Below, in pieces: positions 1 to 23,725 of a DNA stretch of 64,000 nucleotides. This DNA comes from Chrysopilus asiliformis. Its lineage: Eukaryota > Arthropoda > Insecta > Diptera > Rhagionidae. The notes under the pieces are model-generated. The model did not search any database. It was not told where the DNA came from and saw nothing but the letters and a program-made list of their open reading frames with translations. Numbering within the stretch: the stretch's first letter is position 1; each line of letters begins with the position of its first letter. The stretch lies in assembly GCA_964034945.1 (NCBI GenBank), contig OZ035960.1, forward strand, positions 103,098,733 to 103,162,732. The letters are read 5' to 3'. The translations under genes were made by a program, and so were the position numbers.

Positions 1-10521
<10,521 letters not shown>

Positions 10522-11911
10522 TATCCTTATTTGTATTGTTGAGTTTTCCTTAATATTCTATTCTAATTCTATTTCTATTTCTGATCCTTAATCCACGAAC
10601 CAAACTTTTCAGTATCGGATCAAGTCAGTGTCTTATTTAGGTAGAAATCTCCAGGTGAAATGTGAAACACTTGATGTCACGCGCTGACTGTCGATTGTCT
10701 TTCAGGTTTAATTATTCTAAAATCAGCATCGAGTCTGTTTTGTATCCATATAAACTGATGGTTTTCCGTTTTTTTTCGCAAATTAAATTTGACTGTGCGA
10801 ATGGACAAATCAAGGACGTTCAAGTTACCTTTACGTATCAACCGATGTGGATATTGCAATTTTCCCACGCAAAAGTCCTTTTGTTGTTGGCATAAAAAAA
10901 TACTCTGACAAAATACTCGTCGTTGTTGTCGTTTTTTTTTAAATAAAAATGTTTCAGCGGAATGCCAATTCTTCTAATCCTTTTCTGCGGCTAATGAAAA
11001 TTTAATTAAAAACATTTTTATCGTCGGTCCGTCCCGATGATGTCCCAAATAAAATCAACCAGCAAGAAACAAACACCGAGGGTATAATAGTATCCTTTCG
11101 CGTTTGCTAATGGGCGGACTGTGTGGTCGGTCTTATGATGGTGGCCGTAGCCGGTAGTAAATTAGAAATTTAATTGAATTAGGAAAAAGGAAATTAGCGA
11201 AAGATTACGAAGTAAAATGAAATAAATTCACAACTTCATCACTTTAAGATTTTTACATCTAATTAAATTCCGTCTAATTGTGGAATTTTCTTAAAAATCG
11301 TCTATTTTTTTTTTATCACAAAGAAGAAAACTTTAATTTAATTTTAAACTTGAAACTGTAATTACTTGTCAACTGCTACTATCAACTGGCGTTTTGTAGT
11401 TGGCCTAATGTTATCCCGGATAGCAGATCTCGTAGACTGTTGAGGTGAAACTGAACACAAACTGAGATTTCAGAGCATTTAATCTATAATCAGACCCGGG
11501 TAGTTCCCCTCTTGTATTAAACGGATGATACGTTAATTGAAAATTACACCGCTGGTTGATGTACAGTACATACGAATATAATGCTAATTTCCATATGTAG
11601 TTTATTGTCAGCTCCAGAGGTATTTTGGATAGATTAGGGTACAGTCACAAGTTTCATCATTCGAATGATAAAAACTTATCATTTTTTAGTAAATTGCAAA
11701 AACAAAAATTCCTTTGTTTAAAAAATAAAAATAAAAACTTCTGCTTAATTTCTGGTTAATTTCTGGTTTTTTCAATTTAAGAAAATTTTACTTAAAAGTT
11801 AGACAGATTTTATTTTTAAATTTTTACAGAAAGCGATCTAATTTTCACTGAACTGCGACGCGACGGGACGATAAATAATATTTTGGTTCTCACATCCTGG
11901 GCCGGGTCTAA
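10522..11911. other. 5' flank of the SLC5 gene
   Basis: Contains the presumed 5' UTR and promoter of the transporter. No clear TATA box or initiator could be singled out, and no ORF or repeat was recognised. Confidence 0.4.
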
Positions 11912-12286
11912 AGGTGCCGCTCCACGTGAGAGTAAATACGCTAGTAACTCTCAAAACTTCTCGAGAGTTACTCGAAGGAGGTTGTCCATTTAAGAGTTAA
12001 TTTCGGCGACTTTTCTCGTTTTAAGACCAATATCTTGATTTTTTTGACATCTTGCTTTGGCGAGTTCTCGAGAGCTACTAGCGAAATTCAAACGCCATTC
12101 GTATCTGGCGAGCAACTCCCCGAGAGTTCAGTGGGTGCGTGTCGACTAGAGAGTAGAATCACTTTTGACAGCTCGCAGAAACTAGCTCGCGAGTTTCTGC
12201 GAGCGACTCCCAGAGACGTGTCCATTTGCGAGTAGCTGCTATTGAGAGGTTCGCGCCGGCATTTACTCTCATGTGGAGCGGCACCT
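11912..12286. mobile_element. AGGTGCCGC MITE, copy 1 (375 bp)
   Basis: Inverted ends AGGTGCCGCTCCACGTGAGA / CTCATGTGGAGCGGCACCT. Rich in GAGAGTTACTCG-like motifs. The same element, in the opposite orientation, is at 45984-46350. Flanks here (TAA / ATA) give no clean duplication. Confidence 0.75.
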
Positions 12287-14341
12287 ATAGGATGGGTAAC
12301 CTGGGCATTTTCCAAGGCTGGGTAATTTTCTGATCGGTACATCTGAAAGCGGCTAATCCAAGGAACGGCAAATTTACCACACTGGAAAAAAGGGCAGATT
12401 TTCGTTTAAGAGAATCAAACTTTCCCTCTGCCAGCCAAACTTTCTTTCTCCCAATCAAAGTTTATCACTGTGAACCATGCACATAATCTACGCAGCAGTA
12501 AACGGAAAAATGGTTCGTCTTTTAAAAAAAGAACTTTTCGCTGAAACAAACTGTTTGGATATTGGAACGAAATGGGAAATTTTAGAGATGAAAAAGTTTT
12601 CGTCCGACAGAAAAACAAGTTATTTTACTTGTTAACTGTTTGTCACCAAGCTCGAAAAAAGTACTAAGTCAAATTTTTTGTTTAGTTTTTTTTTTGTGAA
12701 GTTTCCTTGCTCAAGGTAAACTGATAAAATTTGTTTGGTACTAGGAGTTAAACTATTCAGTGGCACAGTTGCGAAACTAAAAAACAACTTTCAATTGTGT
12801 TTACGAAATCAAAAAAAAATCAAAAATTGAAAAAACTGCATTTAGCAAAATATCAAACTAGTGGATGACGTATTAATAGTTAATTTAACCGTGGGAAATG
12901 TTTGCGCCAATTATTGGTTTACGCTACAATTTTTTTTGTACTAAGTATAGCACATTGAAGGCAGGAGGTTAAAATTAATTGACCAATCGTGTTCAAAATT
13001 GATAAACATATACTTTATATGATTACGAAAAACATGAACTAAAAGTTTACGTGATTACATTGTTTGTTTGTCATTAAAGTACATTTATTATTGCAATAAA
13101 TGTATAAAGGCATTCTATTTCTCGAGCTTTTTCATATCTCGAATATTTTCAAACCCCTCGAACTTCCCTATCTCGTATATTCGATAACTGGAAATTTCGT
13201 CCGTCCCCTTTAGATTCGAAAGAATCCAATAAAGAAAAGTAGTAAATCCTATTGGGTGAGGACTTGGTGCTAGAATTATAGGATCGAATCCTATTTCAAA
13301 TGAGAATTTCGCGCAAATAGATAGGAGAGAGTCCAATAATTCTGTGGTCACAAGTTGTAAGGGCCTAACTCGACTTTAGCCGTTTTCAATGTTTTTACAG
13401 AATCGTGTTCTCCTTCCAAAATGCTCTTAATTCCACTAACCCGGTAGTTTCTACGACCATTTTTGACCGTTATAGGCTACTACATCAAATGGCTAAAGTC
13501 AAAAAATTTCCAAGTTGCATTTGGAAGAACGGCTAAAGTCAGATGCCATATATTTTTGTATAGACTTAATCCACTCTTATGGGCGCGAAGCTGCATTGAT
13601 TTGATCATTTTTGCACGTGGAATAGTGGCTTAAGTCGAATTAGTTCATTCTTCGGTTTTAATTTTTCCGAAACGAGCAGGCTAAAGTCTGTTTTAGCCTC
13701 TTTTTCAAATCGGGGTGTAGGTTTTTAGGGGCTTAACTTGACTTTAGCCATTGATTGTAGCCATTTCTAAGACATAAAAAAGTTTTGAAAGAGTGGCTAA
13801 AGTAAAATAATCCTTAATTTCTCTGAAAATATTAAGTTTGAATAAACCAGATTAAACCAATCGTAAAAAGCTTAATTTTCATAACGTTTTGTAGTTATAG
13901 GTTTTTGAATTCGGTTTGATACCCCTTTGCCACCAACAGTTAAAATTTCATAAATATTAAGATGCTTCTCCTGAAAAATGAAGAAATTCGACTTAAGCCC
14001 TTATTACTTGTGTTGTGACCACAGAATTAATGGAGATGTTACAACGTTTTATAGGATTCATTCCTTTCATTTTAGGATTAAGTCCCTTACAAAAGGGAAT
14101 GTGCTCCAATTTTTTGTCGTAACATGTCTAACATACAGTAATCCTTCCCATAATTTTGGGAATGATTACACAAAAATAAAAGAACACGACAATTTTTTTG
14201 TTGGAATATCTCCTAAAAAAATTTGAGAATAGTCACAATTTTTTTTTATAGGAATGACTCCCATATTTGGCCACTATGCTGCTTTTTACCATAAATATGG
14301 GACTGGAGCATGCAATTTTGGTGAAACGGTTCCTTTATGTT
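12287..14341. other. Intergenic; GGCTAAAGTC motif cluster
   Basis: No gene seen. Between 13360 and 13810 the motif GGCTAAAGTC or its complement recurs about seven times at irregular spacing, suggesting a decayed repeat. The rest is unremarkable. Confidence 0.4.
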
Positions 14342-15378
14342 TATACCCGTATGGTGAAACCAAAGGGTATACAGTAGAACACGCTTAAATGCACATCGAA
14401 TTTCGCAGAATTTTATGTGCATTTATCCGTGTTTTGCATTTATACGTAGCGCGGAAGCACGGATAAATGCACATTAATGTGCAATTATGCGAGTAAAAGA
14501 TAAACATGCAACTTTAATATTCCTTTAATAAACATTTAAATTCAACAAGGCTACACAAAAACAAAGAACCTAATTAAGAATTCATTTTATCAAATAAAAA
14601 TAACAATAATCACTTTTTTTTGTGTAATTACATTTCATTTTTGTACATGTTCATTTAAGCGTGTAAAATTTCATATAATTTATACTTTTGCGGATGTGAA
14701 AATGGTTGCATTTAAGCAAGTATTGCAATTAAGCGTGTTTCATTTATCCGTGTATATTTATATGAAAAATGGTTAAAAATCCTCCATGCACAAATTTTGC
14801 TTGCAATTACACGAGTTTTGCATTTACGCGTGTCGCATTTAAGCGCGTTCTACTGTATTAGATTTGCCTTACCGTTTGTAACGTCAAGATCCCGTCATCA
14901 CACACAAAAATGAATTACACCAGTGTGTTTAGAATGGTAAAAAAATTGAATTTTGCATGTCCGTTCGTTTGTCTGTCCGTCCGTCCGTCTGTCTGTCCGT
15001 CCGTCCGTCGGTCTGTGGCGCGGATTGTGGGCGCACGGATTGAGCTAGAGACTTGAAATTTTACGCAGATTCGTCTTTCGTAAAATGCAAGGCTAAGTTC
15101 GTTAATGGGCAAAAATGGACCATTAGGGGGGTACCCCCGATACCAACGAAAACGTTTTTTGTGAATATCTCAAAAACGGTGCATCTTATCAAAAAAGTGC
15201 AAGAACAAAAGTTATTTAGGATATGATTCTACATAAAACTGCCATACATCAAAATCCGATTGGAATAAATTAAAAAAAGAATTGTTCGCTGTTCAATTAA
15301 ACTTAAAACAATGCCATATCACCATACGGGTTTTCAATAATTGCCAGACTGGCAATTATAGCTTTTGTTATGTTTTTT
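14342..15378 (+). repeat. Repeat family B, copy 1, interrupted by a MITE
   Basis: Ends carry inverted ACCCGTATGGTGA / CACCATACGGGT. The far end adds a palindrome around TAATTGCCAGACTGGCAATTA and then TTTTGTTATG. The interior has ACACCAGTGTG, a (GTCC/GTCT)n tract, GACTTGAAATTTTA and CATTAGGGGGGTACCCCC. A 484-bp MITE splits it at 14372-14855. Other copies: 33097-33650, 45246-45785, 54554-55122. Class not assigned. Confidence 0.75.
14372..14855. mobile_element. pogo/Tc1-mariner-like MITE nested in family B
   Basis: Inverted ends CAGTAGAACACGCTTAAATG / CATTTAAGCGCGTTCTACTG with TA on both sides (14370-14371 and 14856-14857). Removing it restores the family B sequence seen uninterrupted at 45246-45785. 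Confidence 0.85.
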
Positions 15379-17902
15379 CCGTGTACTTAAAAATATGAAT
15401 AAAACAGTATCAAAGTTAAAGAAAATTCCAAAAAAAAATCTCGAAAAATTTACAACTAATCATGTAGGAATTTGGATCGATAGGGTCTTTGAACTCTACT
15501 TCAAACATGTCTAACAATATTTTACCTTTTTATCATATAATTACCATCGCTATTGGGATAAAGAAATTGCGATTTTAGTTAACCTGTAATCATGCCAATT
15601 AGTCGTCACTTAATGAAAATATATTTTTGTAAAATTATATGTGACATTAAAAAAGTATTTTTGTCATCATCATGGCTTATGTTAATCCATTGTCAAATGC
15701 ACGCTGTTTAAAGTATAATAAAATTGTTAAATATAATTAATATAAATATAATTAAGTTTTCGCATGGTGTGATAAATGTATGATCATCATCACATAACAA
15801 CGCACTGACGCAATCGTGTTGTAGAGATGATATTTCATTTTATATCAATACAATCTCTATTTACCTTTCACCCCATCACAATTTCAAGTTTATTTTTATT
15901 TACTTGAAAAATTTACCTAAAATGTTTGATGATAAAAAGGTAAATTTGCAACAGAATTTAAAATGCAAATAAAATGTTGAAATAGACTCGTACTCATTAA
16001 CATTGTTTTATGAAGGAGCACTACGTCATTCTAAGTTATTTCACCAAAATTGTTTTATATTGAAAGTTCGTATTTACATTCTCTATTAATCTGCGCGATT
16101 TACGGGTTAATACCTTTCGAATGAAATATAATAAAAATTTTAAAGAAGAAAACACTTTATTTGTGTTCTATTTTCAAAAAATTTAAAATTTCATCATTTT
16201 AATTTTCACAGAATCATAAATGTAGGCGCGCACCGCCCTAGCAAGTATGTAGAATGTCATTTAAATGGCAATTTGAGTTTTTTTAACGCTTAAAATCTAA
16301 TATGGGTGCTGGCATCAAAGTACTTTTCTTCTTACTTCTACTTAATCTATCTACCTTAATGTACGCTGAAAAACTAGTTTTAACGGATTTAAAAAAAAAC
16401 TAAAATTGTTGCTCTTACACAATTCTACATGCATGCCAACGAGGTGCGCGCCCGGCCTAAGAATGAAGAAAAGAAAAACATCGCATGCGGTCACCGGGTT
16501 GATTTTTATATTATTTTTTGTTTAAATGATTTTTCAAAAATATTTATTTATTTGTATAGAAATTATTAATAGGTAATTGTTTTCTACTTTTGTGTATTTG
16601 AAGCAAAGCTAAGTGTTTACTAGTCACAAGAATTACAAATTGGCTTTAATGAATTTCTTAACGTCGAAATCTTTAGTTTTTATTTCGTTTTATAAACAAA
16701 ATATTGTGTTTAAAAAAATAAACAAAAAAATAGTGTAAATATTTAGAAAACGCGTAAAAAACATTGTTGTTGACAACTTTATGTTCTGTAATTTAAATTT
16801 GTCAAGATATAAAAGTCACAAAAAAAATTAAAACAAAATCTGAAAATATGCGATTTGTCGCGCAGTGAACTCTTAAAAGTAATAACAAGAAATTTTCTTA
16901 AAAATATCTGATGTGAACAGCACATGACTTTTTTATACAAAGTCTTCCTGCGCAACTTACACTTTAACCCGATGAGAAAAAAATTAGTTTATATAAAAAT
17001 TTGACGTCTATTTCATACGCAGGTGCCTGTACAGCAAACATGATAGACTTAACAAAATCTGAAGTGGACTTACGATGACGAGCTTCAGCTTTTTTAAAAG
17101 GAAGGTCTCAGTTGAAAGAGAACTAGCCACTAGTCTATTAGTAGAGGCGCGTACTCTTTATTGGTCATTAATTTTTCAACTGGGATGTTCCTTTCAAAAA
17201 TCGAGGCTCGTTATAGTTTTATGATAATTCAAAAACTATTAATTATAGAAATAGTAGGGCAACGAATTTCTTATTTTTTCATCGAAAACTACTGTTTTTG
17301 GTTCACCTGCAAGCAGCATGGCAAAACTTGCCCTGCGTATGGAATAGACTCGAAAATTTGATTTTTTTTTTGCTTATTAAATTTTTTTCAAGAAAATTCC
17401 TTTTTAATTTTTTAACCGACTTTCAAAAAGGAAAAGGTTCTCAACTTGACTTTTATATATGTTTTTGTGCATGTTCACGCATAAATTTTTACTGGGATAA
17501 CAGATTTTGGTCATTCTAAAGAGAAAGTTTTAGTGAAAATTTCTGAATGGGTGTCGCGGCGCTACCCCTGCTTACATTCTCCATCGTTTGATATAAATAA
17601 TGCAATTTTTTGTTTTGTGTTCAGCACAACACCAGGCAGGTTTTTTAAAAATATATTTTCCCACTGTGGACTTATCCCCTCAAACCCCCTTCCCTTCTAG
17701 ATTCTAAATCGTTTGAGATATCGAGTTGAATTTTTTTGTGTTAAGTTCAGTACAACACCAGGAAGGTTGTTTTATATATTCCCCCTGTAGACCTCTCCCC
17801 CCCTTGTAAATTTTTTTTCGTATTTTTTTTTTTATACTTAAAAACATTTTATTACCTCAATACATTTTCAATAACAAAAGTCAATAACAATATTGTTTTC
17901 AA
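15379..17902. other. AT-rich intergenic DNA
   Basis: No gene seen. From about 17583 to 17800 there is an imperfect duplication of about 120 bp (ACAACACCAGG then CCCC-rich stretch, twice). The remainder shows nothing recognisable. Confidence 0.45.
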
Positions 17903-18669
17903 TCTATATATATATATAAAATCGTTTAACTTAACTGATTAATTGACTGACTAATTGACTGACTGATTGATTGATTGATTGACTGACTGATTGACTGATT
18001 GACTGATTGACTGACTGATTGACTGACTGATTGACTGACTGATTGACTGACTGATTGACTGACTGATTGAGTAACTGATTGACTGATTGACTGATTGACT
18101 GACTGATTGACTGACTGATTGACTGACTGATTGACTGACTGATTGACTGACTGATTGACTGACTGATTGACTGACTGATTGACTAACTGATTGACTGACT
18201 GATTGACTGACTGATTGACTGACTCATCAACGCCCAGCCCAAACCCCTGAAGCTAGAAACTTGAAACTTTCACAGTATGTCCCAACCATCACGTAGGCGC
18301 TCACTAAGGCAGGGGTTTCCGAAATTTTATTGCTAAGGAGGTAAACTGGGGGTAAAGGAGGTTTGGGTGTTTTTAAACCGTGATTTTCGCCATGAATTCT
18401 GCTCATTAGGAGGCTGAAAAGTGTCACCCGGTGGTTTTCGGGGTCACTGATTACGAATCCGGTGTAAGAATTTCAAAATTCAAAACGAAAGGTCCTGTAA
18501 GGATAACGAAAATTTCCTTTTTTCCGAATCCGGTGTTAGACTAATTTGCAACGGAGAGTCCTGCAAGGATAAGATTTTTCTCAAAAGTTTTTAAGTTCTT
18601 TCCAGTTTTCTTCATATTCTAAAACTTATACAAAAAACTTAACCCGGCAACGACGGGTATGCAAGCTAG
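17903..18669 (+). mobile_element. Helitron-like element with complete ends, 767 bp
   Basis: Starts A|TCTATATATATATATAAAA and ends with hairpin ACCCGGCAACGACGGGT, spacer ATGCAAG, CTAG|T. Both ends and the A/T insertion context fit Helitrons. The 5' half is a (GACTGACTGATT)n array; the 3' half has GAAGCTAGAAACTTGAAAC and GGTCCTGTAAGGATAACG units related to the 63600-64000 minisatellite. No Rep/helicase coding. Confidence 0.75.
17931..18226. repeat. (GACTGACTGATT)n array
   Basis: Tandem array of TGACTGATT-type units with a few variants, inside the Helitron-like element 17903-18669. Confidence 0.95.
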
Positions 18670-21224
18670 TTAAACAAAAAATGATAAAAAAGTACAAAAA
18701 GAATATCTTTTGTTTTTTCAGAAAAATGTCTTTAAAAAACCTAATAATAATCTTTATATATTCATATATTAAAATGATTCCGGCTAAATTGTTGTTACAA
18801 AGGTTTATCATGATTCGATTTTTATTTCAAAGAGAAAATGTAAATATCAACCAAATACGATATAAATCACCTTTTAAGCAATTTCACGAATAATCTTATA
18901 AAATTCAACGTTCCCATTTTTTTCATTAGAATATCCAATGTTATTTCAATTTTGTGATTTTTACACCTACGCGATCGTAAGAAAGCATCAATTTGTAAAA
19001 AAATGAAACCATTAAATAAACAAACGACGAATTTATATAAAATGTAGAAATATCTGATGCGTAGAATATATGAATTTCTTTTGTAAAACTCACATGAGCA
19101 ATTCTAATTCACATTTTTATTATCAGATAAAAATGCTTCAAGTATGTTAGATTTTGTGAAAATATTTATAATCCATACTTGAAATTGTTTTTAGGAAGAA
19201 TTTGGTTTGTAAAACGGGGTTTAAATTCTATGTGATTTTGTAGCTTAATTCATTCTCAAGGGTTTTTAGTTTCCTCTGCTATAGAGGGAAAGTATTGTAT
19301 TTATGACCGAGACCGACTCGAGAACGGACGAAGATAGACACTTTCTGATCAGTATGAAATAGGTCTGTTCGTTTTTTTCATATGGCCGGATTTTCTATGA
19401 AGTCAAATTACATCCAAAAACGGGAAAATATGGAATTTTTTCTTATGCTGAGATCAGACATGGCTACTTTCACAGCGCAGCATGACGAAAAAATGCGCTT
19501 CTTGCATGCTGCGATGTCTGCAAGCCTTTGCAATCCAGAAAAATGCGCTGCTTGTGAGACAGCCGCAATATTTTCAAATGCTGCGCAACATAAAAAGCAG
19601 CTACGTTTCAACACTAAAATTTAAAAGTACCCGCTGCCAGAAAAAGTTTCATCTATTTGAAACTTTTGCGGCGCTACTTTGTTAGAACCAGAAGTACCAG
19701 CAGAAATTGGCATTTTGAATTGGATTTTTCACATTTGAAGGGCTTGCAGCAAGAACAGGCTGAATCCACTATCAAAAAAAGGAGGTAACTCCCAAATTTA
19801 AAAGATTTGATTGAAATTTTTAATGGGATTTTTTCTGTAGGATTCTATGGGAATTTTCTATATCTTTCCATAAATAGAAATTCCTTTTAACAATAATTTT
19901 TCCGGAGAAATTCATTTAAAAAACATTCCAAAGTGAAACAAGTATTTTTCAAGTTATCAGCAGCGGAGGTCGTAGATGGCGGTCTAAATTCATGGTGCCG
20001 TTGGCACCAAGCAGTCCCTCATTTCGGAAAATTAAATTGTTGGACTTGAAATGACACCGTGCCGCATGCGAGGTTAGAATCAGGCTAAAAGCTTCACTAC
20101 TGAATCACATTCACACTGGAATGTATTACAGTATGTCTAAAATGTCACATTTTCTTTAAAGTGTGAAAATTATAAATAAACCACTATTCAAATTCCTCGA
20201 AATTGATGCACATTTGCCCTTTTTGCAATTCTAAATTTCTCACGTCCATCCTGACTTTAACAAATCTAGAAAGGATTTGTAAAATGAAAATGAATTCGCT
20301 GAAATATCACTAAACCTTATGCACGTGCAATGTGATTCGGTGACACAATCAAAATGTAAACGATAAGCGTTTCAAGGATCATTGATGCACCGCAGATCTT
20401 CTGACAAGATTCATTAATTTCAATTAAATAAGCTAGCAAAGTTACCCTTAGTTGCGATAGCGACACTTTAAAGCTTTAAACGTGGAAATGGTAGAATTCT
20501 TGAGGGTTCAAGAAACCACGTTTATACAAGGGTACAAACATCCCGGTTGCTGAATATAAATATGTGTGTATGTAAACGAATTCCAAAGTTTGCATGTTGA
20601 AATGAAAATGTTTTCGTTTTCTCTTCAAACAACTTGTAGATAAATAGAAGACCAAAGTTGACAATAAATGCTGGCATGGTTGAATTTTGCAACAAAAGGA
20701 CAAGGATAAAGTTTATGTTCTTAATAGCTGATAATGACAACTACTTGTCATATAAATAAATAACATTGGAAGGATTACTTTAGTAAGAAAACATTTAGAT
20801 GTATTACAACACCAAAAATACAATGAGAAAGCCACATTGATTTTTTTCGCACCCTAAATAATTAAAATATCTTATCTGAATTCAACACCCGGAACTGAAT
20901 CTCTCTTATACCTTTTATAAGGTTTAATATATCGTTTGTAATGCATTAATATGTCGGTTGTAACGGATGGCGAGAGGTTTTAATTTACATCTGACCGTAA
21001 AAACAGTCTATAAGATACGTCAAACTTTTAGTGCGAAAGGGGATCGCAGTAGACTGATGGTGGTAAAAAACTTCGTGAAAAAATCGCAAAAAATTACAAG
21101 TTAATCCTTTTATTAGACAATTCAGTTAATTAAAATAAAACTAAAATTTTTAATTAAATTATTGTTGATTTTATTGAATTTATTATATTTTTTAGCGACC
21201 ATTTAATTTATATTTATTCTTCGA
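18670..21224. other. Intergenic, nothing recognised
   Basis: AT-rich. Short ORFs here (for example 19382-19624) have no recognisable motif or splice context. Confidence 0.45.
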
Positions 21225-21540
21225 CTAGCTTGCATACCCGTCGTTGCCGGGTTAAGTTTTTTCAAATTTTTTTTTATTGATGGTCTATGTTGGAGCTAAC
21301 CTTCAGGCCAATCGGTTCAGTAGTTTCCCCGCGAAAGAGTAACATAGCGCAAAAACTAAGTTTCGAAATCACTTTACCCCCTCCCCTTACTCCCCTTACT
21401 CTTCCACCCCTCGCGCTACTTTTCCGTATGCCTATGTTGGAACCAAAACTACCACAGACACTCATGCCAAATGTCCAGTCAATCGGTTCAGCCGTTTTTG
21501 CGTGAAAGAGGAACAGACAGACACCAACTCATCATATCAT
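21225..21540 (-). mobile_element. Helitron-like element, head-to-head copy 1
   Basis: On the minus strand it ends in hairpin ACCCGGCAACGACGGGT, then GCAAGCTAG|T. Its 5' end (ATGAGTTGGTGTCTGTC) abuts the 5' end of the next copy. Confidence 0.7.
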
Positions 21541-21541
21541 A

Positions 21542-21574
21542 TCATACTCATACTAATATATAAAAATGAGTTGG

Positions 21575-21609
<35 letters not shown>

Positions 21610-21882
21610 TCCTCATTCACGCAAAAACGGCTGAACCGATTGTCTTGAAATTTGGCATGAGTGTCTGTGGTAGTTCTGGTTCCAACATAGGCATACGGAA
21701 AAGTAGCGCGAAGGGTGGGGGAGTAAGGGGAGGGGGTAAAGTGATTTCGAAACTTAGTTTTTGCGCTATGTTACTCTTTCGCGGGGAAACTACCGAGCCG
21801 ATTGGCCTAAAGTTTAGCTCCAACATAGATCATAAAAAAAATTGAAAAAACTTAACCCGGCAACGACGAGTATGCAAGCTAG
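21542..21882 (+). mobile_element. Helitron-like element, head-to-head copy 2
   Basis: Reads TCATACT...AATATATAAAAATGAGTTGG, (TGTC)n, ..., CCCGGCAACGACGAGT, ATGCAAG, CTAG|T. One hairpin base is changed relative to other copies. It forms a large inverted repeat with 21225-21540. Confidence 0.7.
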
Positions 21883-21959
21883 TATTTATATATTAGTATG
21901 ATTAAACTGAATTTTAAGTAAGTAATGAATAATTACATAAACGTTATATCTCGTAGAAA

Positions 21960-22445
21960 TTACATTTAATTTAAAATTTTAATTAAAATGATTGGTGGGT
22001 TAACAATTAATTGTATAATTATTTATATATAATATATATTTAATTTTTAATATTATTTATTTTGATAGTTTTCCTGGTATAGAATCTATTGGAAAATTTG
22101 TTTTTTCCTTCTATCGAAATCATTTCTATTTAAGTATCAGATTTTTCATTGCCACAATTGAACAATTATTCAATTGTGGCAATGAAAAATCTGATACTTG
22201 AATAATTTTTAAATAATTCAATTGACATTGAAAAATTTGGTACTTGAATAATTTTTCAATTGTGGCAATGAGAAATTTGGTACTTGAATAGAAATAGTTT
22301 CGATAGAATCAAGAAAAAAAAAATCTAATATGACCTATAGCCCGAAAATTATCAAAATAAATAATACTAAAACTCAAATGGTCGATAAATTCAAAAAAAT
22401 AATTTTTAATTAAAGTATTAATTATTTAAAATATATATCATCCCT
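21960..22445. repeat. Foldback/MITE-like imperfect inverted repeat
   Basis: Arms pair over much of the segment: TTATTTTGATAGTTTTC with GATAATTTTCGGGC's complement, and CTTCTATCGAAATCATTTC with its counterpart near 22290. The centre holds a near-perfect palindrome (22133-22199, GCCACAATTGA / TCAATTGTGGC). Target duplication not determined. Confidence 0.6.
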
Positions 22446-22974
22446 CACTAGAGCAAAAGGGCATAAAATAGACTCCACAACCAGTTCACGGAACGATGCG
22501 CACTTCCCGAGCTGGTATTGCTTGGGTTACGTTTACTTATGAAAATCTGAAATACTAGATGTCCCCAAATGTATATTAATTTTATTTAAAAAAATAAACA
22601 AAAAAAAAGCTAAAAAAACTGTCCGGTGCAGAACCGAACTTGGCTCCGCTTTCCAAGCTACAATTTTTCAGCCACAGGGGGGCGGGGTGGTTCGCAACCC
22701 ACGCAAGTTTGTCGAATAGTTTCAGAGGGTCGCAATGTGCGCTATGATTTTTTTACAAAATCATTTTTTTTAAATGTTAAAGTATCATTTTTTTTAAATG
22801 AGAACTGTTAAAGTTACGCAAAAACCATTAAAGGAAAAAATGTAGAAAATTTTATTTTCTTTAAATATTTTCATATTCATTTTTTCCCAAAAGCGCATAG
22901 GTTTCGAGAAATTTTCAAAAAAACGTATTTAAAAAAACTGTATGGGTGGTACCAGTCATAGCTAACGTCACTAG

Positions 22975-23725
22975 TATAGCATTCAGCACCGAGACAATTT
23001 TAAGGAACCGGGTTTCGGTGCTAGAATCTTCGAGAACCGGTGCTGAAAATGTAAATAAAAAATAAGAAATTACCAGTAAAAAATTGCAATTGCAACATTA
23101 AATTTAAACCTATACCACGGAACAATTACTATTATAGAAAGGAAAGCTCTAACAATTTTTTTTGCGTTGGAAGCGTACATCCGAAAATTACAGTTAAAAA
23201 ATTCACATTTTGAATGACTGTGGCATTATAAGAAAACATCATATTTGATTTTTTTCAACGAGTGTATGACAGCAGAAAGGAGAAGTAAGACAACAAAACC
23301 AATTTCTATAGTGTAGTGCTTACTCTAGTGGAAGTTAATGAGGAAAGGTCTTATTTTCAATTCTATATAATAGTTGTTCCCTGCCTATACATAAAAAAAC
23401 CATTTTAACTTTACAGGAAATTTAATACTTTCTGTGAGCGCATATAAATCTATTATATTGTCGTTGTCTATTATATTGGCTTAATTTTGCATTAATCTTT
23501 TAATTTACAGTTATTATTAACAGAAATATGTACTTACAAATATGTATTTCGTATATATTCAGCAGCGAACGAACAGTATTTTGATATTTTAGCATGTAAG
23601 AAATTGCTTGCTTTCAGCACCGAAAACCGGGTAATTTTACCCAATTCAAACCCGGTTTTCGGTTCCAGAAAAAAGGCCGGGATTCCCGGAAACCGGGTTT
23701 CGGGAACCCGGTATTGAATGCTCTA
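22975..23725. mobile_element. hAT-like non-autonomous element, 751 bp
   Basis: Perfect 8-bp duplication GTCACTAG at 22967-22974 and 23726-23733. Inverted ends TATAGCATTCAGCACCGAGA / GGTATTGAATGCTCTA match at 9 of the first 10 bases. The right side is rich in CCGGGTTTTCGG-type palindromic blocks. No transposase ORF. Confidence 0.85.

Noticed and set aside
12035..12342. ORFs on both strands in 12035-12342
   Set aside because: They fall in or overlap the AGGTGCCGC MITE, whose palindromic motifs keep both strands open.
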